Assembly: GCF_009739905.1 (NCBI RefSeq)
Contig: NZ_CP034279.1
Location: 2,418,001 to 2,482,000, forward strand
Reading direction: 5' to 3'
DNA: 64,000 nt
Source of the DNA: Streptomyces ficellus
GTDB lineage: Bacteria > Actinomycetota > Actinomycetes > Streptomycetales > Streptomycetaceae
How positions within the stretch are numbered: position 1 is the first letter of the stretch; each line of letters starts with the position of its first letter. Positions 1 through 8,450 of this stretch are shown here, piece by piece. Below the pieces are notes generated by a model. That model saw nothing but the letters and a program-made list of their open reading frames with translations. It searched no databases and had not been told where the DNA came from. The position numbers were made by a program, and so were the translations under genes.

Positions 1-2211
1 GCCGATCGGCAGCACCCGCCCGGTCAGGGACACCTCGCCCGTCATCGCCACGTCGTCGCGGACGAGCCGCCCCGACAGCAGGGAGGCGAGGGCCGTCGTC
101 ATGGTGATGCCCGCGCTCGGGCCGTCCTTGGGCACCGCGCCCGCCGGGAAGTGGATGTGCACGCCCCGGTCCTTCAGGCCGGTGACGGGCAGCTCCAGTT
201 CGGCGCCGTGCGACCGCAGGAAGCTCAGCGCGATCTGCGCGGACTCCTTCATCACGTCACCGAGCTGGCCGGTCAGCGTCAGCCCGGCCGCGCCCGTCTC
301 GGGGTCGGCCAGCGACGCCTCGACGAACAGGACGTCACCGCCCGCGCCGGTGACCGCGAGTCCGGTGGCGACACCGGGCACGGAGGTGCGGCGCTCGGCC
401 GGGTCCTGGGAGGACTCGGGCACGTGGTGCGGCCGGCCGATGAGCCCGCGCAGGTCGTCCGCGCCGATGGTGTACGGCAGCTCCTGCTCGCCCAGTTCGT
501 GCCGGGCCGCGACCTTGCGCAGCAGCCGGGCGACCGACCGCTCCAGGTTCCGCACGCCCGCCTCGCGGGTGTACTCACCGGCGAGCCTGCGCAGCGCCGA
601 CTCGTCCAGCGTCACCTCGCCGGGCTCCAGGCCCGCCCGCTCCAGCTGGCGCGGCAGGAGGTGGTCGCGGGCGATGACGACCTTCTCGTCCTCGGTGTAG
701 CCGTCGAGGCGGACCAGCTCCATGCGGTCCAGCAGGGCCTCGGGGATGGCCTCCAGGACGTTGGCGGTGGCGAGGAAGACCACGTCCGACAGGTCGAGCT
801 CGACCTCCAGGTAGTGGTCGCGGAAGGTGTGGTTCTGCGCCGGGTCGAGGACCTCCAGCAGGGCCGCCGCCGGGTCGCCCCGGAAGTCGGAGCCGACCTT
901 GTCGATCTCGTCGAGCAGGACCACCGGGTTCATGGACCCGGCCTCCTTGATCGCCCGTACGATCCGGCCCGGCAGGGCGCCCACGTACGTACGCCGGTGG
1001 CCCCGGATCTCCGCCTCGTCGCGTACGCCGCCGAGCGCGACCCGGACGAAGCCGCGGCCCATCGCGTGCGCGACGGACTCGCCCAGCGAGGTCTTGCCGA
1101 CGCCGGGCGGCCCCACCAGGGCGAGGACGGCCCCGCCGCGCCGCCCGCCGACGACGCCGAGGCCCCGGTCGGCACGCCGCTTGCGCACCGCGAGGTACTC
1201 GGTGATGCGCTCCTTCACGTCCTCCAGGCCCGCGTGTTCGGCGTCCAGGACGTCCCGGGCGCCCTTGATGTCGTACCCGTCCTCGGTGCGCTCGTTCCAC
1301 GGCATCTCCAGCACCGTGTCGAGCCAGGTGCGGATCCAGGCGGTCTCCGGGTTCTGGTCGCTGGACCGCTCCAGCTTGTCGACCTCCTTGAGCGCGGCCT
1401 CGCGCACCTTCGCGGGGAGGTCGGCCGCCTCGACGCGGGCCCGGTAGTCGTCGGACTCCTCGCCGTCCCCGTCACCGTTGAGCTCGCGCAGCTCCTTGCG
1501 TACGGCGTCGAGTTGACGGCGCAGCAGGAACTCGCGCTGCTGCTTGTCGACGCCTTCCTGGACGTCCTTGGCGATGGACTCGGCGACGTCCTGCTCGGCG
1601 AGGTGCTCGCGCAGCTGCTCGGTGGCGAGCTTCAGACGGGCGACCGGGTCCTCCGTCTCCAGCAGCTCCACCTTCTGAGCGGCGGTCAGGAAGGGCGAGT
1701 AGCCGGAGTTGTCGGCGAGGGCGGAGACGCCGTCGATCTGCTGGACCCGGTCCACGACCTGCCAGGCGCCGCGCTTCTTCAGCCAGCTGGTGGCGAGCGC
1801 CTTGTACTCCTTGACGAGTTCGGCGACCGCGCCGGGCAGCGGGTCGGGCACCGACTCGCCGACGGTGGTTCCCTCCACCCACAGGGCCGCACCGGGCCCC
1901 GTCGTACCGGCGCCGATCTTCACCCGGCCACGGCCACGGATCAGCGCGCCGGGGTCGCCGTCGGAGAGCCGCCCCACCTGCTCGACGGTGCCGAGGACAC
2001 CGGTCCCCGCGTACGTCCCGTCGATGCGCGGCACCAGCAACACCTGTGGCTTGCCCGGCGCCCCCGACGACCGGGCGGCGGCCTGGGCGGCCTCCACCGC
2101 GGCGCGCACCTCGGTGTCGGACAGGTCCAGCGGCACCACCATCCCGGGCAGCACGACCTCGTCGTCGAGCGGCAGCACGGGCAGGGTGAGCGGTGAGGAC
2201 GTCGAAGCCAT
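1..2211 (-). CDS. lon: ATP-dependent Lon protease (C-terminus cut by window edge)
   Basis: Cytoplasmic AAA+ serine protease that unfolds and degrades misfolded and regulatory proteins. The 737 codons in the window cover the N-terminal substrate domain (starting [15 protein letters not shown]), the coiled linker, an AAA+ module with Walker A GPPGVGKT (Lys373) and Walker [10 protein letters not shown], and the start of the protease domain with PKDGPSAG, whose Ser699 is the catalytic serine. The catalytic Lys lies beyond base 1. The ATG at 2209-2211 fits the family N-terminus. An HspR-type inverted repeat lies 23 bases upstream, so heat-shock control is likely. No frame disruption is seen. Confidence 0.97.
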   Translation of the reverse strand, partial: MASTSSPLTLPVLPLDDEVVLPGMVVPLDLSDTEVRAAVEAAQAAARSSGAPGKPQVLLVPRIDGTYAGTGVLGTVEQVGRLSDGDPGALIRGRGRVKIGAGTTGPGAALWVEGTTVGESVPDPLPGAVAELVKEYKALATSWLKKRGAWQVVDRVQQIDGVSALADNSGYSPFLTAAQKVELLETEDPVARLKLATEQLREHLAEQDVAESIAKDVQEGVDKQQREFLLRRQLDAVRKELRELNGDGDGEESDDYRARVEAADLPAKVREAALKEVDKLERSSDQNPETAWIRTWLDTVLEMPWNERTEDGYDIKGARDVLDAEHAGLEDVKERITEYLAVRKRRADRGLGVVGGRRGGAVLALVGPPGVGKTSLGESVAHAMGRGFVRVALGGVRDEAEIRGHRRTYVGALPGRIVRAIKEAGSMNPVVLLDEIDKVGSDFRGDPAAALLEVLDPAQNHTFRDHYLEVELDLSDVVFLATANVLEAIPEALLDRMELVRLDGYTEDEKVVIARDHLLPRQLERAGLEPGEVTLDESALRRLAGEYTREAGVRNLERSVARLLRKVAARHELGEQELPYTIGADDLRGLIGRPHHVPESSQDPAERRTSVPGVATGLAVTGAGGDVLFVEASLADPETGAAGLTLTGQLGDVMKESAQIALSFLRSHGAELELPVTGLKDRGVHIHFPAGAVPKDGPSAGITMTTALASLLSGRLVRDDVAMTGEVSLTGRVLPIG

Positions 2212-2233
2212 GATCTCCCCTTCGGCAGTCAAG

Positions 2234-2252
2234 TTGAGCTGTACTGACTCAA
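2234..2252. promoter_or_regulatory. HAIR-like HspR operator upstream of lon
   Basis: TTGAG and CTCAA arms separated by nine bases match the core of the HspR-associated inverted repeat (CTTGAGT-N7-ACTCAAG). The outermost C/G pair of the consensus is not kept. lon is a known HspR target in Streptomyces, and the site sits just upstream of the lon start. The divergent gene at 2329 could also be affected. Confidence 0.75.
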
Positions 2253-2328
2253 TGCTCATGACCGCCCGGGTGTTCCCCGCGCACTGTTCGCTCTGAGCGA
2301 TCATCACTCGGGGCCCGGTGCGGGCAGA

Positions 2329-3135
2329 GTGGAGCCCGTGCTGAACGAGGACGGAACCCTGGCCCGCGAGGGCGCGCTCGACCGTGTGCCCGAGGCGTTC
2401 GCGCCGGTGGTGGAGGCGGCTCGCGCGTGCCTCGCGGAGACGTTCGGCCCCGCCCTCCTCCACAGCGCGTACCTCTACGGCAGCATTCCGCGCGGCACCG
2501 CCACCGTCGGGGTCTCCGACCTCGACCTGCTGGTCGCGCTGCGCGAGGAGCCGGCGGAGGCCGACCGGGCGGCCGTCCGGGACCTGGAGGCGGGACTGGA
2601 CCGCCGCTTCCCGCAGATCGACGGCGTGGGGACCCTGCTGACGAGTTCCGGGACGCTGCTGAGCGAGCGGGAACGGTACGACCTCGGCTTCTTCGTCGCG
2701 TGCCTGTGCACCCCGCTGCTGGGCGAGGACCTCGCCGGGCGGCTGCCCCGCTACCGGCCCACCTCGCTGCTCGCCCGCGAGACGAACGGCGACCTCGCGC
2801 TGCTCCTGCCGCGCTGGCGGCGGCGGTTGGCCGAGGCCACGACGGACGCCGAGCGCGGGCGGCTGGGCCGCTGGGTGGGCCGCCACCTGGTGCGTACCGG
2901 CTTCACGCTGGTGATGCCGCGCTGGGGCGACTGGACGAGCGACTTGGACGAGATGGCGGCGGTGTTCGGCGGCTACTACCCGCGGCGGGCCGCGCAGATG
3001 CGGACGGCCGTCCGGGTGGGCCGGCACCCGGCCGCCGCGGACCCCACGGTGCTGGGCGCGCTCATCGAGGACCTCGGGCCGTGGCTGGCGGCGGAGTACC
3101 GGGCGGCGCACGGCGTGAAGGCGCCGCGCCCCTGA
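2329..3135 (+). CDS. Aminoglycoside adenylyltransferase-like nucleotidyltransferase
   Basis: 268-residue protein with the polymerase-beta nucleotidyltransferase motif at about residues 48-68: LYGSIPRGTATVGVSDLDLL, i.e. GS followed by the paired Asp metal ligands of SDLDLLV. The C-terminal half is helical and rich in Arg and Leu, as in the AadA/ANT fold. Such proteins transfer AMP to small molecules or proteins; the substrate cannot be told from sequence, and core Streptomyces copies are often not resistance genes. GTG start at 2329; an in-frame GTG nine bases later is an alternative. Divergent from lon and convergent with the secreted-protein gene, with two hairpins between. Confidence 0.72.
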   Translation: MEPVLNEDGTLAREGALDRVPEAFAPVVEAARACLAETFGPALLHSAYLYGSIPRGTATVGVSDLDLLVALREEPAEADRAAVRDLEAGLDRRFPQIDGVGTLLTSSGTLLSERERYDLGFFVACLCTPLLGEDLAGRLPRYRPTSLLARETNGDLALLLPRWRRRLAEATTDAERGRLGRWVGRHLVRTGFTLVMPRWGDWTSDLDEMAAVFGGYYPRRAAQMRTAVRVGRHPAAADPTVLGALIEDLGPWLAAEYRAAHGVKAPRP

Positions 3136-3142
3136 CCTCCAC

Positions 3143-3170
3143 GGCGTGCCCGGGCGCGTCCGGGCACGCC
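3143..3170. terminator. Inverted repeat, first of two tandem hairpins
   Basis: Perfect 11-base arms (GGCGTGCCCGG and CCGGGCACGCC) around a 6-base loop, 8 bases after the stop of the nucleotidyltransferase gene. No T-tract follows, as is usual for actinobacterial hairpins. Confidence 0.7.
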
Positions 3171-3204
3171 GCAGGCCCGGCGGGACGAGAACCGCCGGGC
3201 CTGC
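3171..3204. terminator. Inverted repeat, second of two tandem hairpins
   Basis: Perfect 13-base arms (GCAGGCCCGGCGG and CCGCCGGGCCTGC) around an 8-base loop, directly abutting the first hairpin and lying 22 bases before the convergent secreted-protein stop. Likely bidirectional terminator. Confidence 0.8.
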
Positions 3205-3225
3205 GACGACCGGAAGCCTGGTCGG

Positions 3226-3774
3226 CTAGTCGAAGAACCGGACCTCGCAGCTCATGGGGATGACGTCGGCCGCGTCGGCGAAGAAGGTGTCGTTCGTGCC
3301 GCCGCCGCAGGTCTCGACCCGGTCGCCGCCCTCGCCGTCCCGGACGTTGATCGTGTCGTTCGCCGCGCCGGTCTGCACGAAGTCCCGGCCGTTGCCCGCG
3401 TCGATGACGCTCGCCTCTGCGACGCCGACCCGTACGGCGTCGTTCCGGTCCCGGAGCATCGCGCGGACCTGCGTGACCGCGGAGAGCGAACCGCAGACGG
3501 CCGAGGTGCCGTCGGTCCCGACGCGCCGGCAGCCCGGGCCCACCTTCAGACCGGAGGTGTCGCGCACCACCAGCTCGCGGGCCGCGTTGGCGGAGAAGGT
3601 GACCCGGTTCTCCACGCCGGTGCGGGCGTTGAGGGTGACGACCCCGCTGTAGCGGGTCACCGTGGCACCCGCCTCGGCGGAGGTCGCCGGCGCCGCGAGG
3701 ACGACGGGAAGGGCCATGCCCGCGACCAGGGCCGGGACGGCCAGCCGCTTCAGGGTGCTGCTCATGGTCTTCAT
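3226..3774 (-). CDS. Secreted protein with RTX-like Asp/Gly repeats
   Basis: 182 residues. The N-terminus MKTMSSTLKRLAVPALVAG is a typical Sec signal peptide ending near AAPATSAEA. The mature part is beta-rich, with segments such as DAGNGRDFV, NDTINVRDGEGGDRV and GGGTNDTFF that resemble the GGxGxD calcium-binding turns of RTX/hemolysin-type proteins, and four Cys that could form two disulfides. An AAGGAGA ribosome site lies 11 bases before the ATG; a second ATG three codons later is possible. No enzymatic motif is seen, so the role is unknown; a calcium-binding wall-associated protein is a guess. Confidence 0.7.
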   Translation of the reverse strand: MKTMSSTLKRLAVPALVAGMALPVVLAAPATSAEAGATVTRYSGVVTLNARTGVENRVTFSANAARELVVRDTSGLKVGPGCRRVGTDGTSAVCGSLSAVTQVRAMLRDRNDAVRVGVAEASVIDAGNGRDFVQTGAANDTINVRDGEGGDRVETCGGGTNDTFFADAADVIPMSCEVRFFD

Positions 3775-3937
3775 GCTGCGTTCTTTCTCCTTCGATCTCT
3801 GGTCCGCGCGACGGGCGCCGGTACCCGGCCACCTCGTCGTCGGCGAATCAAGGAGTGCCCAACAATGCCCCGTTTGTCACCATTTGACACACAGAAACCC
3901 TCTGGCGCCGCACCCAATCGCCGGATGTAATAGACCT

Positions 3938-4606
3938 ATGGACTCTGCAACCATTACATCCGCGTGGGTCGCGGGATGGACCGTCTCCCGCGGCACGCCC
4001 GCCGCCGTCGAGGAACCGTGGGGCTACCGCATCGACGTCGGCCTGCCGCACCACGTCTTCCGGCACGTCCTGCCGGAGCCCGACGAGGTCTCCGTGCGCA
4101 AGCTGTGCGAGAACGTCACGGAGCCGGGCGCCTGGCTCAAGATCCTCGCCGCACCGGAGCGGGCCGCCGGCTGGATCACCCCCGGCTGGACCGTGCCCGA
4201 CGACCCCGGGTTCATGATGTTCACCGCGCTGCGCGCCACCGCCGCCCCCGCCCTCCCGGACGGGTACGCGACGGAGACCGCCACCCGTGACGGGGTCTAC
4301 CGGGTCCGGATCCTCGCGCCCGACGGCACCCTCGCCGCCCGCGGGCAGATCGCCCCCACCGGCGCCACGGCGGTCGTGGACCAGGTCGAGACGTACGACG
4401 GCCACCGGCGCCGGGGGCTCGGCCGCGCCGTGCTGCGCACCCTGGAGACGGCCGGCGCCCGCGCGGGCGCCACGACCGGCGTCCTCGCCGCGACCACCGA
4501 CGGCCGGGCGCTCTACGGCGCGCTGGGCTGGCGGTACCAGGGACCGCTGACCGGGATCGTACGGAGCGCTGACCGGGATCGTACGGAGCCAGGTAAGGGG
4601 AGCTAG
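3938..4606 (+). CDS. GNAT family N-acetyltransferase
   Basis: 222 residues from the ATG at 3938. The C-terminal half carries the GNAT acetyl-CoA motif A: VVDQVETYDGHRRRGLGRAV (RRRGLGRA is the pyrophosphate-binding Q/RxxGxG/A loop), then a LYGALGWRYQGP segment typical of motif B. The N-terminal half is a helical extension found in many Streptomyces GNATs. The extreme C-terminus is altered by a 22-base tandem duplication at 4545-4588, which shifts the frame for the last 12 codons. It overlaps the convergent rhomboid-like gene by 4 bases. Acceptor substrate unknown. Confidence 0.8.
   Translation: MDSATITSAWVAGWTVSRGTPAAVEEPWGYRIDVGLPHHVFRHVLPEPDEVSVRKLCENVTEPGAWLKILAAPERAAGWITPGWTVPDDPGFMMFTALRATAAPALPDGYATETATRDGVYRVRILAPDGTLAARGQIAPTGATAVVDQVETYDGHRRRGLGRAVLRTLETAGARAGATTGVLAATTDGRALYGALGWRYQGPLTGIVRSADRDRTEPGKGS
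4545..4588. repeat. 22-bp perfect tandem duplication at the 3' end of the GNAT gene
   Basis: CGCTGACCGGGATCGTACGG plus AG occurs at 4545-4566 and again at 4567-4588 with no spacer. Because 22 is not a multiple of three, the second copy is read in another frame and supplies the present stop. Confidence 0.95.
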
Positions 4607-5403
4607 GTACGGGTCGTCCGGCGCAGCAGCGGCCAGCAGGCGACGCCGACGACCAGGGCCAGCGGGTGGCCCCAGTTGGTGAGGGGGTCCTCGAAGGCGA
4701 CCAGGTCCTGAAGGAGCATCAGGGACACCCACGCCAGTACGGATCCGCGCGCCACCGGGCCGAGCAGTCCGGCCAGCGCGCCCACGGAGGCCATCAGACC
4801 GAAGCTGATGCCGTAGTCGAGCCGGTGCAGGGACGTGCCCGGCAGGTGCCCGGCCAGGACGGACAGCGCGACCGGGATCTCCGTCGCGAGCGTCGCCACC
4901 ACGTGCCCCAGCAGGAACACGGCGGCCGCCCGCCACGCCCCGATGCGCCGCTCCAGCGCCGTCAGGACGAAGACGAACCCGATCGCGTACGGCGAGAACA
5001 ACCCGCCCGCCACCCACAGCGCGCTGGCGGCGAGCACCAGCAGCGGCGTGCGCGACAGATGGGCCACGTCCGTACTGGAGGCGTGCAGCAGCCCGCTGAC
5101 GGTCGCGGGGTCGCCGTACTCGTCGAACAGGGAGGTGGCGAGCAGGACCAGGGTGTAGCCGAAGGTGAACGGCGTTCCGGTCGGCGTGGGCAGCAACCGC
5201 CCCGCCCGGCGCCACCCGGGCACCCGTCCGGGCGCGGCCACCACGGCGGCACCGTCGCCACCGGCCGTGGCCATGGCCGTGCGCTGCCGCGGGATGCCCC
5301 TCAGCAGCTCGACGCCGTCGTCCGTACCGCGCGTCCGGAGCTGGTGCACGCGAGGCCGCCCTTTCCTGTTGCCGACGAATCCCCCGTACAGCCCCCGGAT
5401 CAT
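4603..5403 (-). CDS. Rhomboid-like integral membrane protein
   Basis: 266 residues with about six hydrophobic helices: FGYTLVLLATSLF, LLVLAASALWVAGGLF, YAIGFVFVLTALERRI, AAVFLLGHVVATLATEI, FGLMASVGALAGLLGP and LALVVGVACWPLL. It resembles the Streptomyces 'rhomboid-like' family. The order LDYGISFG (Ser in the helix 4 position) and, two helices later, NWGHPLALVVG (His) mirrors rhomboid catalytic geometry, but the canonical GxSG is GISF, so protease activity is uncertain. The start is ambiguous: ATG at 5403 (MIRGLYGG) was chosen because GGGGC precedes it; an ATG at 5427 is also in frame. Convergent with the GNAT gene. Confidence 0.7.
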   Translation of the reverse strand: MIRGLYGGFVGNRKGRPRVHQLRTRGTDDGVELLRGIPRQRTAMATAGGDGAAVVAAPGRVPGWRRAGRLLPTPTGTPFTFGYTLVLLATSLFDEYGDPATVSGLLHASSTDVAHLSRTPLLVLAASALWVAGGLFSPYAIGFVFVLTALERRIGAWRAAAVFLLGHVVATLATEIPVALSVLAGHLPGTSLHRLDYGISFGLMASVGALAGLLGPVARGSVLAWVSLMLLQDLVAFEDPLTNWGHPLALVVGVACWPLLRRTTRT

Positions 5404-5568
5404 GCTTGCCCCACCCAACGCGATCATGTCCGCGCGCGTCCATGACCTGCGTCACAGAAACGGCGGAGGCGTTCATGAAGCCCCGTCAGCAGCGGTGCGG
5501 AAGCCGGCGTCCCGGGCAGCGCGAAAAGACCCGGCCCCCGCCCGGCGGCTGTCGCTACGCTCAGGATC

Positions 5569-6276
5569 ATGGCTGCGACGACACAGGCGACGACGCCCCC
5601 GACGACACCGGTTCCCGACCCCGTGACGCTCGACCGCCGCGTGGGGCCGTACGGCGAGGTGGTGCTGCGTCGGCGCGGCGCGGACTTCGAGATCATCGCC
5701 AACGGCACGTTCCTGATGGACACCTCCGACGGCCGGTCCGAGCGGCTGCTGGTCGACGCCGCGCTCCGGGCGCTCGGGGCGCGGCCGCACCCCGCCGTGC
5801 TCGTCGGCGGGCTCGGGGTGGGGTTCTCGCTCGCGCACGCCGCCGCCGAGCCCGCGTGGGGCCGTATCGCGGTGGTCGAGCGGGAGGAGGCGATCATCGA
5901 CTGGCACCGCTCGGGCCCGCTCGCCCGCATCTCCGGCGAGGCGCTCGCCGATCCGCGCACGGTGCTGGTCCACGGCGACCTCGTCGCGTACGTGCACGGA
6001 TCCCCCGACACCTTCGACGCGCTGTGCCTGGACATCGACAACGGCCCCGACTGGACGGTCACGGAGGACAACGACAGCCTCTACTCGCCGGCCGGTCTGG
6101 CGGCCTGCGCGGCCAGGCTGAACCCCGGTGGAGTGCTCGCCGTCTGGTCGGCCCGGCCGTCCGCCGATTTCGAAGAGTCATTGCGGAATGCCGGATTCAG
6201 CGGGGTAAGAACCGAAGAGGTCCCGGTTGCCCGGGGCGTACCGGACGTGGTCCACCTCGCCGTTCGCCCTGCGTAG
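5569..6276 (+). CDS. Spermidine synthase-like (class I SAM-fold) protein
   Basis: 235 residues. Segments EIIANGTFLMDTSDGRSERL, VLVGGLGVGFSLA (nucleotide-binding glycine loop), IAVVEREEAIIDWHR (acidic end of strand 2) and FDALCLDIDNGPDWTV match spermidine-synthase-like methyltransferase folds; the polyamine-synthase gate Asp pair appears only as DIDNGP. Members in actinobacteria are usually annotated as spermidine synthase family proteins or spermidine-synthase-like methyltransferases, and real polyamine synthesis is unproven. ATG at 5569 follows a Thr/Pro-rich N-terminus. Just upstream of the two-component genes, 82 bases away, same strand. Confidence 0.75.
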   Translation: MAATTQATTPPTTPVPDPVTLDRRVGPYGEVVLRRRGADFEIIANGTFLMDTSDGRSERLLVDAALRALGARPHPAVLVGGLGVGFSLAHAAAEPAWGRIAVVEREEAIIDWHRSGPLARISGEALADPRTVLVHGDLVAYVHGSPDTFDALCLDIDNGPDWTVTEDNDSLYSPAGLAACAARLNPGGVLAVWSARPSADFEESLRNAGFSGVRTEEVPVARGVPDVVHLAVRPA

Positions 6277-6358
6277 CCGGGACGCGGTCGGTGCCTTTAC
6301 GCTGCTGACCGAACACACGGATCTACACGCTCGCGCAGGACGCGACAGGGGCGGGGCG

Positions 6359-7096
6359 ATGGAGCAGACACACACCAGCAACACCGGCACGGCGGTCGCG
6401 CCGGGAACACAGCGCCGCGTGCTGGTCGTCGAGGACGACACCACCATCGTCGAGGCCATCTCCGCCCGGTTGCGGGCCGAGGGCTTCCTGGTGCAGACGG
6501 CCACCGACGGCCCGGCGGCCGTGGACGCCGCCGAGGCGTGGCAGCCGGACCTCATGGTCCTCGACATCATGCTGCCGGGATTCGACGGCCTGGAGGTGTG
6601 CCGCCGGGTACAGGCCCAGCGGCCGGTGCCGGTCCTGATGCTGACGGCCCGCGACGACGAGACGGACATGCTGGTCGGTCTCGGTGTGGGCGCGGACGAC
6701 TACATGACCAAGCCGTTCTCGATGCGGGAGCTCGCCGCCCGCGTCCACGTCCTGCTGCGGCGCGTGGAGCGGGCCGCGCAGGCGGCCGTCACGCCCCGCA
6801 GCGGCATCCTGCGGCTGGGCGAACTGGAGATCGACCACGCGCAGCGGCGCGTCCGGGTCAGGGGCGAGGACGTCCACCTCACGCCGACCGAGTTCGACCT
6901 GCTGGTCTGCCTGGCGAACACGCCCCGCGCGGTCCTCTCGCGCGAGCAGCTGCTGGCCGAGGTGTGGGACTGGGCGGACGCGTCGGGCACCCGGACCGTG
7001 GACAGCCACATCAAGGCGCTGCGCCGCAAGATCGGCGCCGAGCGGATCCGTACGGTCCACGGCGTCGGCTACGCACTGGAGACGCCCGCGCCATGA
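6359..7096 (+). CDS. OmpR/PhoB-family response regulator
   Basis: 245 residues. The receiver domain holds the acidic pair Asp26/Asp27, phosphoacceptor Asp69 (LMVLDIMLPGFDG), Thr96 and Lys118 (YMTKPF). The C-terminal winged helix ends in the typical SHIKALRRKIG...RTVHGVGYAL pattern. ATG at 6359 is preceded by AGGGGCGGGG. Its stop overlaps the kinase ATG (ATGA), showing translational coupling. By synteny this is the regulator beside sucA in other Streptomyces. The sensed signal is not evident. Confidence 0.95.
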   Translation: MEQTHTSNTGTAVAPGTQRRVLVVEDDTTIVEAISARLRAEGFLVQTATDGPAAVDAAEAWQPDLMVLDIMLPGFDGLEVCRRVQAQRPVPVLMLTARDDETDMLVGLGVGADDYMTKPFSMRELAARVHVLLRRVERAAQAAVTPRSGILRLGELEIDHAQRRVRVRGEDVHLTPTEFDLLVCLANTPRAVLSREQLLAEVWDWADASGTRTVDSHIKALRRKIGAERIRTVHGVGYALETPAP

Positions 7097-8181
7097 GATC
7101 GCTCCGGTCCCGGCTGCGCCCGGTCTCGATCGCCATCTCGATCAAGACCAAACTGGGCTCACTCGTCGTCGTCTCGGTCTTCATCACGACCGGGCTGCTG
7201 ATGGTGGCCCTGCGCACCGAGACCGAGCTGCGCTTCATCACCGTCTTCTCGGTGATCGCCACGCTGCTGATCACCCAGTTCGTGGCGCACGGCCTGACGG
7301 CCCCGCTGGACGAGATGAACACGGTGGCGAAGGCGATCTCGCACGGCGACTACACGCGCCGGGTGCGCGGCGCCGGCCGCCGGGACGAGCTGGGCGACCT
7401 GGCCTGCACGATCAACCGCATGGCGGACGACCTGGAGGCGGTGGACCGGCACCGCAAGGAGCTGGTGGCGAACGTCTCCCACGAGCTGCGCACGCCGATC
7501 GCGGCGCTGCGCGCGGTGCTGGAGAACGTGGTGGACGGCGTCTCGGCCGCCGATCCGGAGACGATGCGCACGGCGCTGAAGCAGACGGAGCGGCTGGGCC
7601 GGCTGGTGGAGACGCTGCTGGACCTGTCACGGCTGGACAACGGTGTCGTACCGCTCCGGGCACGGCGCTTCGAGGTGTGGCCGTACCTGTCGGGCGTGCT
7701 GAAGGAGGCCAACCTGGCCGCCGCGCAGCGCGGGCTGAGCTCCGGCTCCGGCAGCCACACCCGCACCGACGTGCACCTGCACCTGGACGTGTCGCCGCCG
7801 GAGCTGACCGCGCACGCGGACAGCGAGCGGCTGCACCAGGTGGTGGCGAACCTGATCGACAACGCGGTGAAGCACTCGCCGCCGCACGGCCGGGTGACGG
7901 TACGGGCGCGGCGCGGCCGGCAGCCGGAGTCGCTGGACCTGGAGGTCGTCGACGAGGGCCCGGGCATTCCGGAGTCGGAGTGGCACAAGGTCTTCGAGCG
8001 GTTCAACCGGGGCGGGGTCGACGCGCCGCACGGTCCGGGCAGCGACGGCGGTACGGGCCTGGGGCTGGCGATCGCCCGCTGGGCGGTCGATCTGCACGGC
8101 GGACGTATCGGCGTGGCCGAATCCGCACGTGGATGCCGGATTCAGGTCACCCTTCCGGGGATCCCGAAGCCCCGGGGTTGA
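7093..8181 (+). CDS. HAMP-domain sensor histidine kinase
   Basis: 362 residues. Two membrane helices (about 20-40 and 46-66) leave almost no extracellular loop (about 5 residues), so sensing is likely intramembrane or via a partner. A HAMP linker follows (67-119), then the H-box NVSHELRTPIAA with phospho-accepting His130, the N-box LIDNAVKHS, G1 DEGPGIP, F-box and G2 GGTGLGLAI. Coupled by a 4-base overlap to the response regulator. The final codons run to the stop at 8181, after which 269 bases precede sucA. Confidence 0.95.
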   Translation: MRSLRSRLRPVSIAISIKTKLGSLVVVSVFITTGLLMVALRTETELRFITVFSVIATLLITQFVAHGLTAPLDEMNTVAKAISHGDYTRRVRGAGRRDELGDLACTINRMADDLEAVDRHRKELVANVSHELRTPIAALRAVLENVVDGVSAADPETMRTALKQTERLGRLVETLLDLSRLDNGVVPLRARRFEVWPYLSGVLKEANLAAAQRGLSSGSGSHTRTDVHLHLDVSPPELTAHADSERLHQVVANLIDNAVKHSPPHGRVTVRARRGRQPESLDLEVVDEGPGIPESEWHKVFERFNRGGVDAPHGPGSDGGTGLGLAIARWAVDLHGGRIGVAESARGCRIQVTLPGIPKPRG

Positions 8182-8450
8182 CGTAGGGTTCGAACCGGAG
8201 GGGCTCGTTCTGCGTAGACATGGGCAGGACGCGGTCACGGTTGCGCGCAAGTCCCGGCCGCAGCCGCGCGACCTCCTACCCATTCGCAGGGCAACCACGC
8301 TTGTTTCCCGCCATTAATAGCGCCGAAACACGTCCTCAGATGTGATCTACGCGACGATGGCCCGCCCGGCCTGCACGTCCCGGCCAGGGAGGCGTAGCCT
8401 TTATTTCCGCTGTCCATCACCTTGTGAAGCGGAAGAGGGCGGTTGCCGCC

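Noticed and set aside
151..2196. 681-codon plus-strand frame over lon
   Set aside because: Antisense mirror of lon with no motif.
8185..8200. GGGTTCGAACC resembling a tRNA T-loop
   Set aside because: No acceptor, D or anticodon stem can be drawn around it on either strand; no tRNA gene is seen in the window.
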